Positions 1 to 8,487 of a stretch of DNA of 20,905 nt are shown one piece after another; positions within the stretch are counted from its first letter, which is position 1; the number at the start of each line of letters is the position of its first letter. This DNA comes from an uncultured Mycoplasmatota bacterium (GTDB taxonomy: Bacteria > Bacillota_I > Bacilli_A > RF39 > UBA660), in assembly GCA_900552335.1 (NCBI GenBank), contig URZL01000015.1, forward strand, positions 1 to 20,905, given 5' to 3'. The notes beneath the pieces were generated by a model. The model was not told the origin of the DNA and did no database searches. It saw only the letters and a list, made by a program, of their open reading frames with translations. The translations under genes and the position numbers were made by a program.

Positions 1-1625
1 CTTGTTCCTGATACATTTGTTCCATCACCAGTTAAAGCATATAAAGTTCCATTTTCTTGATATGTAATGCTTGGTGTTGTTCTACTCGTTTGATACCATG
101 TATTCGCTTTTATTGCTGTTACATTACTTCTTGTACAACTTCCTGGTTTTGTATTCGTTCCACATGATGCTATTACTACTCCTGATGACACTGTTGCTCC
201 TACACTTGATTTGAAATAATATATTGGGCTATTTATATTGGAATTATTATATGTTATTTGAATCACTCTATTTGTTGCATACTCATACCCACTACTTGGT
301 GTTTGACTCGTTTGTTTAATTACTGGATTTGTCATTCCTAAGGTACTATTTGCACCACTTACTTCTTTTGACATTCCACTTCCATTTGTACATTTTATTC
401 TATATATATAATTGGTTTCTTTTTTTAATCCCTTAAAGGTATAACTATTTGTTGTACCATTACTTACCCAGCTTGCACCATTATCCTTGCTATACTCGTA
501 TTTTGTTATTCCTGATTCGATATCACTACATGTAGCTTTTACGGTCACCCTATCTGTTTTAATATTACCAATGCTCATACTAACTTTTGGTTCGCTAGTA
601 TCTATTTTTGTTACAGCATAAGTACTTGTAGTGTAATTGTTAGCTTTATCCAATGCAAATGCATAAATAATGCCATTATTTTTTACAATAATACTTGGAT
701 TTGCTCCTTTTGCTTTATACCAAGTATTTTTTTCTAAAGTCGTTATATTTGAATCAGTACAATTTGATGGCATTGTTCCATTTCCACAACTAGCAATTAC
801 TACACCACTTCCTACTATTCCTTCCATATTTAATTTAAAATAATACTGAAATTCAGGATTAATTGCATATTTTATCTCAATTTTCTTACTTGTTGCGAAA
901 ACTGTGTTTTCTGGATTCTGAGTTTCAATATAAGAAGGAGCATCTATGTCTTTTGTTTTAACTGTAGTTTTTAAAACCTTGCTTTTTAAACCACTTCTAT
1001 TTTCTACAATAACTTCTACTTCATACTCTTTATTTTTTTCTAAATTTTCATATGATTGTACATTTGTATTACTTGAATTTTCTATATTATTTAATTTAAA
1101 ATAATATTTTTCAACCAATCCGTCTTCATCATCGGCACTAACAATTAGCTTAATACTACTTGTAGTACTACTCCAAGATATGTCATTTATAACTGGTGGT
1201 GTATCATCTATATCTTTAACATTTCCGTCTAAAATTTTTTCTGAGTCATCGGTTTTAATACAAGTATAATTGCCATTGCTGACAATTAATCTTTTTTGTT
1301 CATTACAAATACGATAATATCCATAAGAAGGAAGATGCGCATTTAATAAAAGTTTTTCTTTTGATTCATATGTAATTTTGCCAATTACTTCTTTTCTATC
1401 ATTTTCAAAATCAAATACCAAACAACTATTTCCTTTTGAAATTGTTTCTTCTCCCGCAATATAATTATCATAAGCATTATAAATCTCATTACAATCTAGA
1501 CGTAAAGCACTCTTTTTTACTGACTTAATTACATTATTTACAACTGGAACAGTAATTAATGAAATGACGGCTAATATAACAATCACAGCTAATAATTCAA
1601 TAAGCGTAAATCCTTTTTTCTTCAT
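1..1625 (-). CDS. Large modular type IV pilin-like surface protein (3' end outside window)
   Basis: The reading frame is open from an ATG at 1625 to the left edge (about 541 codons), so the C-terminus lies outside. The N-terminus MKKKGFTLIELLAVIVIL is a textbook type IV prepilin signal: short basic leader, cleavage after Gly5, Phe+1, Glu+5 and a hydrophobic helix to about residue 28. I chose 1625 over the ATG at 1631 because GAGGAG (1638-1633) is 7 nt from 1625 but only 1 nt from 1631. After a pilin-like region with cysteines in ICN and YTC come fibronectin-III or Ig-like beta modules from about residue 140. A module beginning YYFK at residue 261 recurs at residue 469 and includes SGVVIASCG, a paired CT, NTWY and PSI. 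The protein is probably exported, anchored or assembled by a type IV pilus/pseudopilus machine and displayed as an adhesin. The N-terminal call is firm; the function is inferred. Confidence 0.85.
   Translation of the reverse strand, partial: MKKKGFTLIELLAVIVILAVISLITVPVVNNVIKSVKKSALRLDCNEIYNAYDNYIAGEETISKGNSCLVFDFENDRKEVIGKITYESKEKLLLNAHLPSYGYYRICNEQKRLIVSNGNYTCIKTDDSEKILDGNVKDIDDTPPVINDISWSSTTSSIKLIVSADDEDGLVEKYYFKLNNIENSSNTNVQSYENLEKNKEYEVEVIVENRSGLKSKVLKTTVKTKDIDAPSYIETQNPENTVFATSKKIEIKYAINPEFQYYFKLNMEGIVGSGVVIASCGNGTMPSNCTDSNITTLEKNTWYKAKGANPSIIVKNNGIIYAFALDKANNYTTSTYAVTKIDTSEPKVSMSIGNIKTDRVTVKATCSDIESGITKYEYSKDNGASWVSNGTTNSYTFKGLKKETNYIYRIKCTNGSGMSKEVSGANSTLGMTNPVIKQTSQTPSSGYEYATNRVIQITYNNSNINSPIYYFKSSVGATVSSGVVIASCGTNTKPGSCTRSNVTAIKANTWYQTSRTTPSITYQENGTLYALTGDGTNVSGT
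201..845 (-). repeat. Two copies of a cysteine-containing beta module within the modular pilin
   Basis: Two protein segments, starting at residue 261 (coding from 845 leftwards) and residue 469 (from 221 leftwards), share YYFK, SGVVIASCG, a second Cys about ten residues later in CT-SN, NTWY, PSI and NG-YA. They lie 208 residues (624 bp) apart, with a fibronectin-III-like module containing two more cysteines between them. The two cysteines of each copy could form a disulfide. More copies may lie beyond the left edge. Confidence 0.7.
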
Positions 1626-1716
1626 GTTCATACTCCTCATTTTTTAATATTTTTGATGCTCTAACTCTAAAACATTTTTATAATAAAATATATTGTTTTG
1701 TTTACAAATAGCACAA

Positions 1717-1745
1717 ATTATATCTTACATAATCTATCTTTAAAA
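1717..1745 (-). promoter_or_regulatory. Possible sigma-A promoter of the modular pilin
   Basis: On the minus strand a perfect -10 (TATAAT, 1722-1717) lies 17 bp after a weak -35 (TTTTAA, 1745-1740), giving a leader of about 85 nt. This is the best candidate in the 1641-1781 gap, but such AT-rich DNA gives chance matches. Confidence 0.3.
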
Positions 1746-1781
1746 ACATATTGCTATTCTTTATCTATCATTCATTCTACA

Positions 1782-1808
1782 CAAAAAAAGTACCTTTTTC
1801 AAGTACTT
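1782..1808 (-). terminator. Intrinsic terminator of the hrcA-dnaJ operon
   Basis: On the minus strand AAGTAC pairs with GTACTT across a 9-nt loop and is followed directly by a T7 tract. The first stem arm overlaps the dnaJ stop codon (1809-1807). Confidence 0.75.
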
Positions 1809-2916
1809 ATAAATATTTTTTAATTTTATCAAAATCAGAACTATTCTCCAAAGTAGTGCTCTTTAATTCTTCAAATAATTTTTTTTGTTCTCTAGATAAT
1901 TTTTTAGGTACATGAATATCTAAAATAACATACATATCGCCCATTCTACCAGTTCTAACATCTTCTACACCTTTGCCTTTTAATCGATGTTTATCTCCAG
2001 TAGAACTTCCAGCTGGAATTGTTAATTTAACTGGGCCATAAAGAGTTGGAACATCTATTTTTGTACCAAGAACAGCATCTGTTATTGTAATCGGTAACTT
2101 TAAATAAATATTATTATCTTCTCTTTCAAAAATTGGATGTTCTTTTACATTAAATTCAATGTATAAATCACCATTTTCGCCACCATTACTACCAGGATTT
2201 CCAGCATTTGGCACTCTTAAACGATTTCCCGTTGCTACTCCTGCCGGAACTTTTACTTCTTTTGTCTTTTTTTCATTTATTGTTCCATTTCCACGACAAG
2301 TAGAACATTTGCTTTCAAATATATGTCCTGTTCCTCCACATTTAGAACAAGTAGTTCTGCTTACAAAAGCTCCACCAAAAACGGATTGAGTTACTTGTCC
2401 TTTACCGTTACAGTCTGGGCATATTTTTTCACCATGTCCACCTTTTCCATTACAGTCTGGACATACTTTAGAATCATTTATTTCTATACTTTTCTTACAT
2501 CCAAAGCAAGCTTCTTCAAAAGTTAAGTTCATACGAACTAAAGTATCATTTCCTTTTCTAGCTCTGGAATTATTAGAACCGAATCCAAAATTAGAAAAAC
2601 CACTAAAACCACCAAAAGAACCACCAAATAAATCACTAAAGATGTCTGAAAAATCAAATCCAGAAAAATCATAACCAGCACCACCGTTTGCATTTTGAAA
2701 TGCAGCATGGCCATATTGATCATATTGTGCTCTTTTTTCTTTGTCTGATAAAACTGCATAAGCCTCTTGTGCTTCCTTAAATTTTTCAGCAGCATCTGGT
2801 TCTTTTGAAACATCAGGATGATATTTTTTAGCTAATTTACGGAAAGCTGATTTTATATCTGCTTCGGTAGCATTTTTATCAACACCAAGAACCTCATAAT
2901 AATCTTTTTTATTCAT
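1807..2916 (-). CDS. dnaJ: Chaperone protein DnaJ (Hsp40)
   Basis: This is the J-domain co-chaperone that delivers unfolded clients to DnaK and stimulates its ATPase. From the ATG at 2916 (369 residues) the domains are in classical type I order: a J domain with DYYEVLGV and the catalytic HPD in YHPDVSKE, a Gly/Phe-rich linker, a zinc-binding region with all four CxxCxGxG repeats (CPDCNGKG twice, [16 protein letters not shown]), and the C-terminal client-binding beta domains. A GTG nine bases upstream (2925) is also in frame but lies within the ribosome binding site AAGGAAGTG. The ATG gives the family-typical MNKKDYYEV start with 8-nt spacing. It is the last gene of the operon, 13 nt after pepF, and ends in an intrinsic terminator. 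No key residue is missing. Confidence 0.97.
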   Translation of the reverse strand: MNKKDYYEVLGVDKNATEADIKSAFRKLAKKYHPDVSKEPDAAEKFKEAQEAYAVLSDKEKRAQYDQYGHAAFQNANGGAGYDFSGFDFSDIFSDLFGGSFGGFSGFSNFGFGSNNSRARKGNDTLVRMNLTFEEACFGCKKSIEINDSKVCPDCNGKGGHGEKICPDCNGKGQVTQSVFGGAFVSRTTCSKCGGTGHIFESKCSTCRGNGTINEKKTKEVKVPAGVATGNRLRVPNAGNPGSNGGENGDLYIEFNVKEHPIFEREDNNIYLKLPITITDAVLGTKIDVPTLYGPVKLTIPAGSSTGDKHRLKGKGVEDVRTGRMGDMYVILDIHVPKKLSREQKKLFEELKSTTLENSSDFDKIKKYL

Positions 2917-2929
2917 AAAACTCACTTCC

Positions 2930-4720
2930 TTATATCAAAGATTTAAATTGTTCAATTGTCTCTTTAAACATACGAACAGCACTTTCTACTACTTCTTTTT
3001 TACTTACGTCAACACCTGCTATTTTAAGTTCATCAATAGGATACATACTTCCACCAGATTTTAAGAATGATTTATAGTTTTCCACAGCATTTTCTTTTCC
3101 ATTTATAATATTTTCCACAATATAACATGCTGCAGATAAACCAATCGAATACTTATAAACGTAAAAATTGTAATAAAAATGTGGAACTCTTTCCCATTCA
3201 TAGCGAATAGAGTCATCTACTACTACTTTTTCTCCAAAGTATAATTTATTTAATTTATAATACTCATTACACAAGAATTCGCTAGTAATAACATTACCAC
3301 TTTCACGATAATCGTACATTTCCTTTTCAAATTCTGCAAACATTGTTTGCCTATAAATAGTTCCTTTAAATAATTCTAATAATCGATTTAAAACATTTAA
3401 TTTTTCTTCTTTGGAATTAGAATTTTTTAATAAATATTTAGCTAGCAATAGTTCATTTGTAATGGAAGCAACTTCAGCAACAAATATTTTATAAGAGGAA
3501 TTTGTATAACTATTATTGTGGCAAGACAAATAAGTATGAGCAGAGTGACCAGATTCATGAATAAGAGTAAAAACATCTTCTAATCTTCCTTCATAATTCA
3601 ACAAAATATAAGGATTTGTATCGTAGAAACCGGAAGAATAAGCACCTGTTCTTTTTCCTTTATTGTTATAAACATCAATCCATTTTTCATTAAATTCTTT
3701 TTTTATAATATCAACATAATCATCGCCCAATATTTTTACAACATCCAATACTATTTTTTTAGCTTCTTCAAAATCATATTGTTGCTTTTTTAATTGAATT
3801 AATGGAACATGTAAATCATATAGATGTAATTCATCTAATTTTAATACTTGTTTCTTTAAATCATAATAATCATATAAAACATCCAAATTATCATGTATAG
3901 TAGATATCAAGTTATCGTAAACCTTTTTATCTATGTTATCAGCATGTAAAGATGCTTCTAATGCACTAGGATATTTTCTTATTTTCGCTAAACTGATGTT
4001 AGCATCCATATCTCCTAAATAAGTAGATGTTATGGTATTTTTAAAATTTGCAAACGTATCATACAATTTCTCAAAAGCTTGCTTACGTACTTCACGATTA
4101 AAGGAAGAAGTATATTTTCCATAATTGCTTTCTGTTAGTTCTACTTCATTTCCATCTTCATCATGAATCGTACCAAATGTTAAATCAGAATCAGTCAATA
4201 TTTCATATGTATTAGAGGGATTTGCTAAATTATTATTTAATAATGATAGCATCTCTTCCTCTTTTTCGCTTAAGACATGTTCTTTATTACGATAAAGTTT
4301 TTCTAACGTAAACTGATATTCTTTTAATTCTGGTTTTTCCTCTATATATTGTAAAATTGTTTTAAAGTCAACCTTTAAAAATGTCGGCATTACAAAAGCA
4401 CTTAATTCATTTTGATGATTCATCAAATCAGATATTTTTCTTTCCATAACTTGATAGTCATCATTTAATGTATCAGCATCATAATTTAAATGAGCATAAT
4501 AATACAATTTATAAACTAAACGTTCTACTTTTTCATCGTATTTTAAGAAATCATATAGTTTGGAAGAAGAGGAAAGAAAATCAGTATAATTTTTTATTTC
4601 TTCTATTAATGATTTCGCTCTTGTATAATCTTCATACCAGACTTCTTTGTTAGCGTAAATAGGTGTTAAATCCCATTTATATTGTTCGTCAATCTCACTG
4701 CGAAGTTTTTGCTTTTCCAT
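2930..4720 (-). CDS. pepF: Oligoendopeptidase F, M3 family zinc metallopeptidase
   Basis: This is a cytoplasmic thimet-type peptidase that cleaves short oligopeptides. It has 596 residues, the usual length for M3B enzymes. The zinc motif is complete: HESGH at residues 388-392 within [10 protein letters not shown], with the third ligand probably Glu416 in [10 protein letters not shown]. The C-terminal region ([18 protein letters not shown]) is also typical of PepF. The ATG at 4720 has AAAGGAG five bases upstream. The gene lies between dnaK and dnaJ, 55 nt after dnaK and 13 nt before dnaJ, and is co-directional, so it is probably co-transcribed from the CIRCE promoter. A strong hairpin before it may lower its expression relative to dnaK. 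Its placement in the chaperone operon suggests a role in clearing peptides after heat stress (inference). Confidence 0.95.
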   Translation of the reverse strand: MEKQKLRSEIDEQYKWDLTPIYANKEVWYEDYTRAKSLIEEIKNYTDFLSSSSKLYDFLKYDEKVERLVYKLYYYAHLNYDADTLNDDYQVMERKISDLMNHQNELSAFVMPTFLKVDFKTILQYIEEKPELKEYQFTLEKLYRNKEHVLSEKEEEMLSLLNNNLANPSNTYEILTDSDLTFGTIHDEDGNEVELTESNYGKYTSSFNREVRKQAFEKLYDTFANFKNTITSTYLGDMDANISLAKIRKYPSALEASLHADNIDKKVYDNLISTIHDNLDVLYDYYDLKKQVLKLDELHLYDLHVPLIQLKKQQYDFEEAKKIVLDVVKILGDDYVDIIKKEFNEKWIDVYNNKGKRTGAYSSGFYDTNPYILLNYEGRLEDVFTLIHESGHSAHTYLSCHNNSYTNSSYKIFVAEVASITNELLLAKYLLKNSNSKEEKLNVLNRLLELFKGTIYRQTMFAEFEKEMYDYRESGNVITSEFLCNEYYKLNKLYFGEKVVVDDSIRYEWERVPHFYYNFYVYKYSIGLSAACYIVENIINGKENAVENYKSFLKSGGSMYPIDELKIAGVDVSKKEVVESAVRMFKETIEQFKSLI

Positions 4721-4746
4721 ATATTCTCCTTTTATTTAATAAAGTG

Positions 4747-4772
4747 AGAAGTTCTAGTCACCTAGAACTTCT
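4747..4772. terminator. Hairpin between dnaK and pepF: attenuator or processing site
   Basis: A perfect 11-bp inverted repeat (AGAAGTTCTAG / CTAGAACTTCT) surrounds a 4-nt loop just after the dnaK stop codon. In the direction of transcription it is followed only by CACTTTATT, a poor U-tract. It is therefore probably a partial terminator, RNase stop or processing site that sets dnaK above pepF-dnaJ, rather than a full stop. Confidence 0.6.
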
Positions 4773-4775
4773 ATA

Positions 4776-6599
4776 TTATTTACCTTCTTCAAATTCTGCG
4801 TCAATCACATCATCATCTTTTTTATTGTCTGATGTTTCTTTATTTTCTTCTGTTTGTGCATTTTTAGAAGCTTCTTCGTATACTTTAGCAGCAAATTTAT
4901 AAGCTGTTTCTTGTAATTTATCTTTTTTAGCTTTAATATCTTCTACGTTACCTTTTTCTAAAGCATCACGTAATTCTTTTATTTGTTCTTCTGCTTCTTT
5001 CTTTTCAGATTCACTTACTTTATCACCTAAATCTTTTAAAGATTTTTCACAGGTGAAAATCATTTGTTCTGCTTCATTTTTAACGTCTGCTTCTTCTTTA
5101 CGTTTTTCGTCAGCAGCTTTATTTGCTTCAGCTTCTTTTACCATTTTATCAATTTCTTCATCACTTAAATTAGTAGAAGAAGTAATTGTAATAGATTGTT
5201 CTTTACTAGTTCCCAAATCTTTTGCTTTTACACTAACAATACCATTTGCGTCAATATCGAATGTAACTTCGATTTGTGGTACTCCTCTTGGAGCAGCTGG
5301 AATATTTGTTAATTGGAAACGTCCTAAAGTTTTATTGTCAGCAGCCATTGGTCTTTCACCTTGTAGAACATGAATATCTACAGCAGGTTGATTATCAGCA
5401 GCAGTTGAGAATACTTGTGATTTACTAGTTGGAATAGTTGTGTTTCTTGGAATTAAAACAGTCATAACATTTCCTAAAGTTTCAATACCAAGTGAAAGTG
5501 GTGTTACATCTAGTAATACAACATCCTCTACATCACCTGTTAGTACACCACCTTGAATAGCAGCACCCATAGCAACTACTTCATCAGGGTTTACTCCTTT
5601 TGATGGTTCTTTACCTAATTCATTTTTGATTAAATCTACTACTTTTGGAATACGTGTAGATCCACCAACTAATAGTACTTTATCAATATCATTTTTTGTT
5701 AAATTAGCATCTTTTAAAGCTTTTCTAACTGGTTCTAGAGTAGAATCTAATAAATCGCTAATTAAGTCTTCAAATTTTGCTCTTGTTAAAGTTACAGATA
5801 AATGTAATGGTCCTGCTTCACCTTGCGTAATGAATGGAACAGATACTTCTGTTGAAGTCATACCACTTAAGTCTTTTTTTGCTTTTTCAGCAGCATCTTT
5901 TACCCTTTGCATAGCCATTTTATCACTAGTTAAATCAATACCATTTTCACGTTTGAATTCACTAACTAAATAATCCATGATTCTTTGATCGAAATCATCA
6001 CCACCTAAATGGTTATTACCACTAGTTGATAATACTTCAAATACACCATCACCAAGTTCTAGAATAGATACATCGAAAGTACCACCACCTAAATCGTATA
6101 CAAGAACTTTTTCATTTGTGTCTTGTTTATCAAGTCCATAAGCTAAAGCTGCTGCTGTTGGTTCATTGATAATTCTTTCTACTTCTAATCCAGCAATTTT
6201 ACCAGCATCTTTTGTAGCTTGTCTTTGAGCATCATTAAAGTAAGCTGGAACAGTAATAACTGCTTTTGTTACTTTTTCTCCTAAATAAGCTTCTGCTGTT
6301 TTTTTCAAATCACTTAAAATCATTGCTGAAATTTCTTGTGGTGTATAATCTTTTCCATTTACATGAACTTTTTTATCAGTTCCCATATCTCTTTTGATAG
6401 AATATACAACATTTGGATTTGTAATCATTTGGTTTTTAGCTTTTAAACCAACAATGATTTCACCATCTTTTCCAAATGCTACAACAGAGGGAGTTGTACG
6501 ATTTCCTTCTGCATTGGCAATTACTTTTGGTCCTCCAACCTCATGTACGGCAACACAACTATTTGTTGTTCCTAAATCAATACCTATTATTTTACTCAT
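4776..6599 (-). CDS. dnaK: Chaperone protein DnaK (Hsp70)
   Basis: This is the central ATP-dependent Hsp70 of the cytoplasm. From the ATG at 6599 it has 607 residues, normal for Gram-positive DnaK. Visible Hsp70 signatures are [14 protein letters not shown] at the N-terminus, [38 protein letters not shown], the interdomain linker [14 protein letters not shown], and the acidic tail [10 protein letters not shown]. An in-frame GTG at 6623 would add eight residues, but that region holds the ribosome binding site (AAAGGTGAT, about 5 nt from the ATG) and overlaps the end of grpE. The gene follows grpE by 16 nt, so co-translation control is likely. Nothing is truncated or altered. Confidence 0.98.
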   Translation of the reverse strand: MSKIIGIDLGTTNSCVAVHEVGGPKVIANAEGNRTTPSVVAFGKDGEIIVGLKAKNQMITNPNVVYSIKRDMGTDKKVHVNGKDYTPQEISAMILSDLKKTAEAYLGEKVTKAVITVPAYFNDAQRQATKDAGKIAGLEVERIINEPTAAALAYGLDKQDTNEKVLVYDLGGGTFDVSILELGDGVFEVLSTSGNNHLGGDDFDQRIMDYLVSEFKRENGIDLTSDKMAMQRVKDAAEKAKKDLSGMTSTEVSVPFITQGEAGPLHLSVTLTRAKFEDLISDLLDSTLEPVRKALKDANLTKNDIDKVLLVGGSTRIPKVVDLIKNELGKEPSKGVNPDEVVAMGAAIQGGVLTGDVEDVVLLDVTPLSLGIETLGNVMTVLIPRNTTIPTSKSQVFSTAADNQPAVDIHVLQGERPMAADNKTLGRFQLTNIPAAPRGVPQIEVTFDIDANGIVSVKAKDLGTSKEQSITITSSTNLSDEEIDKMVKEAEANKAADEKRKEEADVKNEAEQMIFTCEKSLKDLGDKVSESEKKEAEEQIKELRDALEKGNVEDIKAKKDKLQETAYKFAAKVYEEASKNAQTEENKETSDNKKDDDVIDAEFEEGK

Positions 6600-6615
6600 A
6601 TATATCACCTTTCCT

Positions 6616-7311
6616 TTATTCACTAACTTTGACCATAGCTGGTCTAATTACTTTGTCTTTTAATATATACCCTTTTCTAAGGACTTCTATTACCATTCCT
6701 GGCTCCATATCACATTTTTCTGTCATAACAGCCTGATGGTATGTTGGATCAAATGGTTTATTAGCACCATCTATTGCTTTCACATCAAATCGTTCTAAGA
6801 TAGTAACTAAATTACAATAAATCATTTTAAATCCGGATAGGAATTTTGACACTTCATCTTCTAAGTTGTCATCATCCATTTTTATTGCACTTTCAAAATT
6901 ATCAATGACAGGTAACATTTCTGTTACAATATCTTCATTTGAAAATTTTAAAATACGTGTAACTTCTTCATCTTTTCTTTTACGATAGTTAATAGAATCA
7001 GCTTTTGCTAAAAGAACTTTATTTTCTGCTTCTTTTAGTTTTGCTTCTAATTCTTCTATTTCATGTTCTAATTTTTTTACTTTTTTATTTTCATGTTTTT
7101 CTTTTTTTGAGTGTTCTTCACAATTATGTTCTTTTTTACATTCAGAATGGTCTGAACAGCAGTTTTCATCGCACTCATGTTTTTCACATTCGCATGTGCA
7201 TTCTTCACATTCGCATGAATTATTTTCGCATGTGCATTCTTCACATTCGCATGAATTATTTTCACATGTACATTCTTCACATTCACATGATTTTTTTTCT
7301 TTACTTTCCAT
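6616..7311 (-). CDS. grpE: GrpE nucleotide exchange factor with cysteine-rich repeat tail
   Basis: GrpE releases ADP from DnaK. The C-terminal two thirds are ordinary: a long coiled coil from about residue 70 ([20 protein letters not shown]), RKRKDEE-like [11 protein letters not shown], then [11 protein letters not shown] and the beta domain with [19 protein letters not shown] and RPAMVKV. The first roughly 66 residues are unlike any GrpE I know. They contain 18 cysteines, arranged as three copies of the 12-residue unit [12 protein letters not shown], followed by [12 protein letters not shown] and several His-Cys pairs. This resembles a metallothionein-like metal-binding or redox tail. The start is ATG 7311 (MESKEKK), fixed by AGGAGG 4 nt upstream; an earlier in-frame start at 7356 would overlap hrcA. 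The gene is 37 nt after hrcA. The GrpE identity is certain; the tail's role is unknown. Confidence 0.95.
   Translation of the reverse strand: MESKEKKSCECEECTCENNSCECEECTCENNSCECEECTCECEKHECDENCCSDHSECKKEHNCEEHSKKEKHENKKVKKLEHEIEELEAKLKEAENKVLLAKADSINYRKRKDEEVTRILKFSNEDIVTEMLPVIDNFESAIKMDDDNLEDEVSKFLSGFKMIYCNLVTILERFDVKAIDGANKPFDPTYHQAVMTEKCDMEPGMVIEVLRKGYILKDKVIRPAMVKVSE
7189..7296 (-). repeat. Three tandem 36-bp units encoding the Cys-rich GrpE tail
   Basis: Units at 7189-7224 and 7225-7260 are identical; 7261-7296 is a diverged copy. Each 36-bp unit is exactly 12 codons, so copy number can change without breaking the frame. Perfect identity of two units suggests recent slippage or selection. 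Confidence 0.85.
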
Positions 7312-7348
7312 AATACCTCCTATTTGATTATTCTTTGTTTTTCTTTTT

Positions 7349-8350
7349 TTATTCATCTATTTCAATGTTATCTTTAATATATTGCAGCAAAGTCATTACT
7401 CTATCATATTCCATACGTTTAGGCCCTATCAATGCAATAGTTCCTTCTTCACCGTCAATACTATATTTTGTCTTAATAATAGAAACATCATCATCAAATT
7501 CTGATTCGCTTCCAATATAAACATTAACACCACTATCTTGTTCTTCTATTTTTTTTATTAATTCTTTATCCTCAAATTTTTTCAAGATAGAACGCATTTT
7601 ACTAGTATCATCAAATTCTGGCTCTTTTAATATGTTACTTGGTCGATTTACTTTATATAAATTTTCTTCCTCTGATCTTAATTCATTAAAGGCATTATAT
7701 AAGGCATCATATATAGCTCTTTGCTGTTTGATGGAAGTTGCTATTTTAGGTTTTACCTCATATTCTAATTTTTTACTAACTTCATTTAATGGTGTTCCAA
7801 TAATAAATTTGTTGATTAGATCTACCGTTTGCTTAATTTCAGTAACAGACACTTTTTCTTCTATTTGCATGTTTTTGTGTTCTACATGTCCTTTATCAGT
7901 AATGACAATTGCAACTAAATGGTTTTCATCAATTGGAACTACTTCCACTTTACTAATTTTATTTTGATTACTGCTTCCACCTAAAACAATTGAAGTATAG
8001 TGCGTTAAATCTGACACAATTTCCATGCTTCTTATAATAACATCATTAAGCGCTAATGATTGATTATCAAAAATTGTTTGCAGATTTATAATATCTTCTC
8101 CTGTCAATTCTTTTGGTTTCATAATATGATCGACATAATATCGATAGCCTTTTTCACTAGGTACTCTTCCAGAAGAAGTATGAGTTTTTTCTAATAAACC
8201 AAGCTCTTCCAAAGTACTCATTTCATTTCTAACTGTTGCACTGGAACATTTTAAAAGGTCACAAATTGCTTTAGACCCAACTGGTCTAGCTGTTTTAATG
8301 TAATCTTCAACAATTATTTTTAAAAGGTCTCTTTGTCTTTCGTTAATCAC
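7349..8350 (-). CDS. hrcA: Heat-inducible transcription repressor HrcA
   Basis: HrcA represses class I heat-shock operons by binding CIRCE. The protein has 333 residues. It begins MINERQRDLLKIIVEDYIKTARPVGS, the winged-helix DNA-binding domain, with the recognition region SSATVRNEMSTLEELGLLEKTHTSSGRVPSEKGYR typical of the family visible at about residues 34-70, followed by the GAF-like dimer domain and ending with GPKRMEYDRV and LLQYIKDNI. The start is a GTG at 8350 behind AGAGGTGAT; nearby ATG triplets at 8352 and 8355 are in another frame and run straight into TGA. It is the first gene of its own operon and two CIRCE sites lie just upstream, so it is autoregulated. Confidence 0.97.
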   Translation of the reverse strand: MINERQRDLLKIIVEDYIKTARPVGSKAICDLLKCSSATVRNEMSTLEELGLLEKTHTSSGRVPSEKGYRYYVDHIMKPKELTGEDIINLQTIFDNQSLALNDVIIRSMEIVSDLTHYTSIVLGGSSNQNKISKVEVVPIDENHLVAIVITDKGHVEHKNMQIEEKVSVTEIKQTVDLINKFIIGTPLNEVSKKLEYEVKPKIATSIKQQRAIYDALYNAFNELRSEEENLYKVNRPSNILKEPEFDDTSKMRSILKKFEDKELIKKIEEQDSGVNVYIGSESEFDDDVSIIKTKYSIDGEEGTIALIGPKRMEYDRVMTLLQYIKDNIEIDE

Positions 8351-8362
8351 ATCATCACCTCT

Positions 8363-8389
8363 TTAGCACTGTTATCATCCAAGTGCTAC
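8363..8389 (-). promoter_or_regulatory. hrcA: CIRCE operator, proximal copy
   Basis: Plus-strand TTAGCACTG-N9-AAGTGCTAC matches the CIRCE consensus TTAGCACTC-N9-GAGTGCTAA at 8 of 9 positions in the left arm and 7 of 9 in the right, with the exact 9-bp spacer. It covers the predicted transcription start at about 8387 and the leader, so bound HrcA would block initiation. Confidence 0.93.
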
Positions 8390-8393
8390 ATTC

Positions 8394-8422
8394 ATTATAT
8401 GCTATTACTTTAGCATTGTCAA
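8394..8422 (-). promoter_or_regulatory. hrcA: Sigma-A promoter of the hrcA operon
   Basis: The minus strand carries perfect consensus hexamers TTGACA (8422-8417) and TATAAT (8399-8394) with a 17-bp spacer. The -35 lies within the distal CIRCE copy and the start point within the proximal one. Confidence 0.92.
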
Positions 8423-8436
8423 TATTTGAGTGCCAA
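8410..8436 (-). promoter_or_regulatory. hrcA: CIRCE operator, distal copy
   Basis: On the minus strand TTGGCACTC-N9-CAATGCTAA matches consensus at 8/9 and 7/9 positions with the exact N9 spacer. It overlaps the -35 hexamer. It is slightly weaker than the proximal copy; its centre is 47 bp from that of the other site. Confidence 0.85.
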
Positions 8437-8453
8437 TTTCATGAATTTTTCAC

Positions 8454-8479
8454 AAAAAAAGATACTTTTTAAATATCTT
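8454..8479 (-). terminator. Intrinsic terminator of pilin-like gene
   Basis: On the minus strand AAGATA pairs with TATCTT and runs into a T7 tract, starting 8 nt after the stop codon of the pilin-like gene. Confidence 0.7.
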
Positions 8480-8487
8480 CTATATTA

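Noticed and set aside
2917..2925. GTG start for dnaJ giving MSFMNKK
   Set aside because: The GTG is part of the ribosome binding site of the ATG at 2916.
5053..6736. Open plus-strand frames opposite dnaK and grpE
   Set aside because: They are antisense shadows of strongly conserved genes, with no ribosome binding sites and no recognisable protein.
7189..7296. CRISPR-like 36-bp repeats
   Set aside because: The units are directly adjacent with no spacers and encode an in-frame peptide repeat.
7005..7313. Plus-strand frame with His/Leu repeats opposite the Cys-rich tail
   Set aside because: The repeat is explained by the grpE tail on the minus strand; the antisense frame has no start context.
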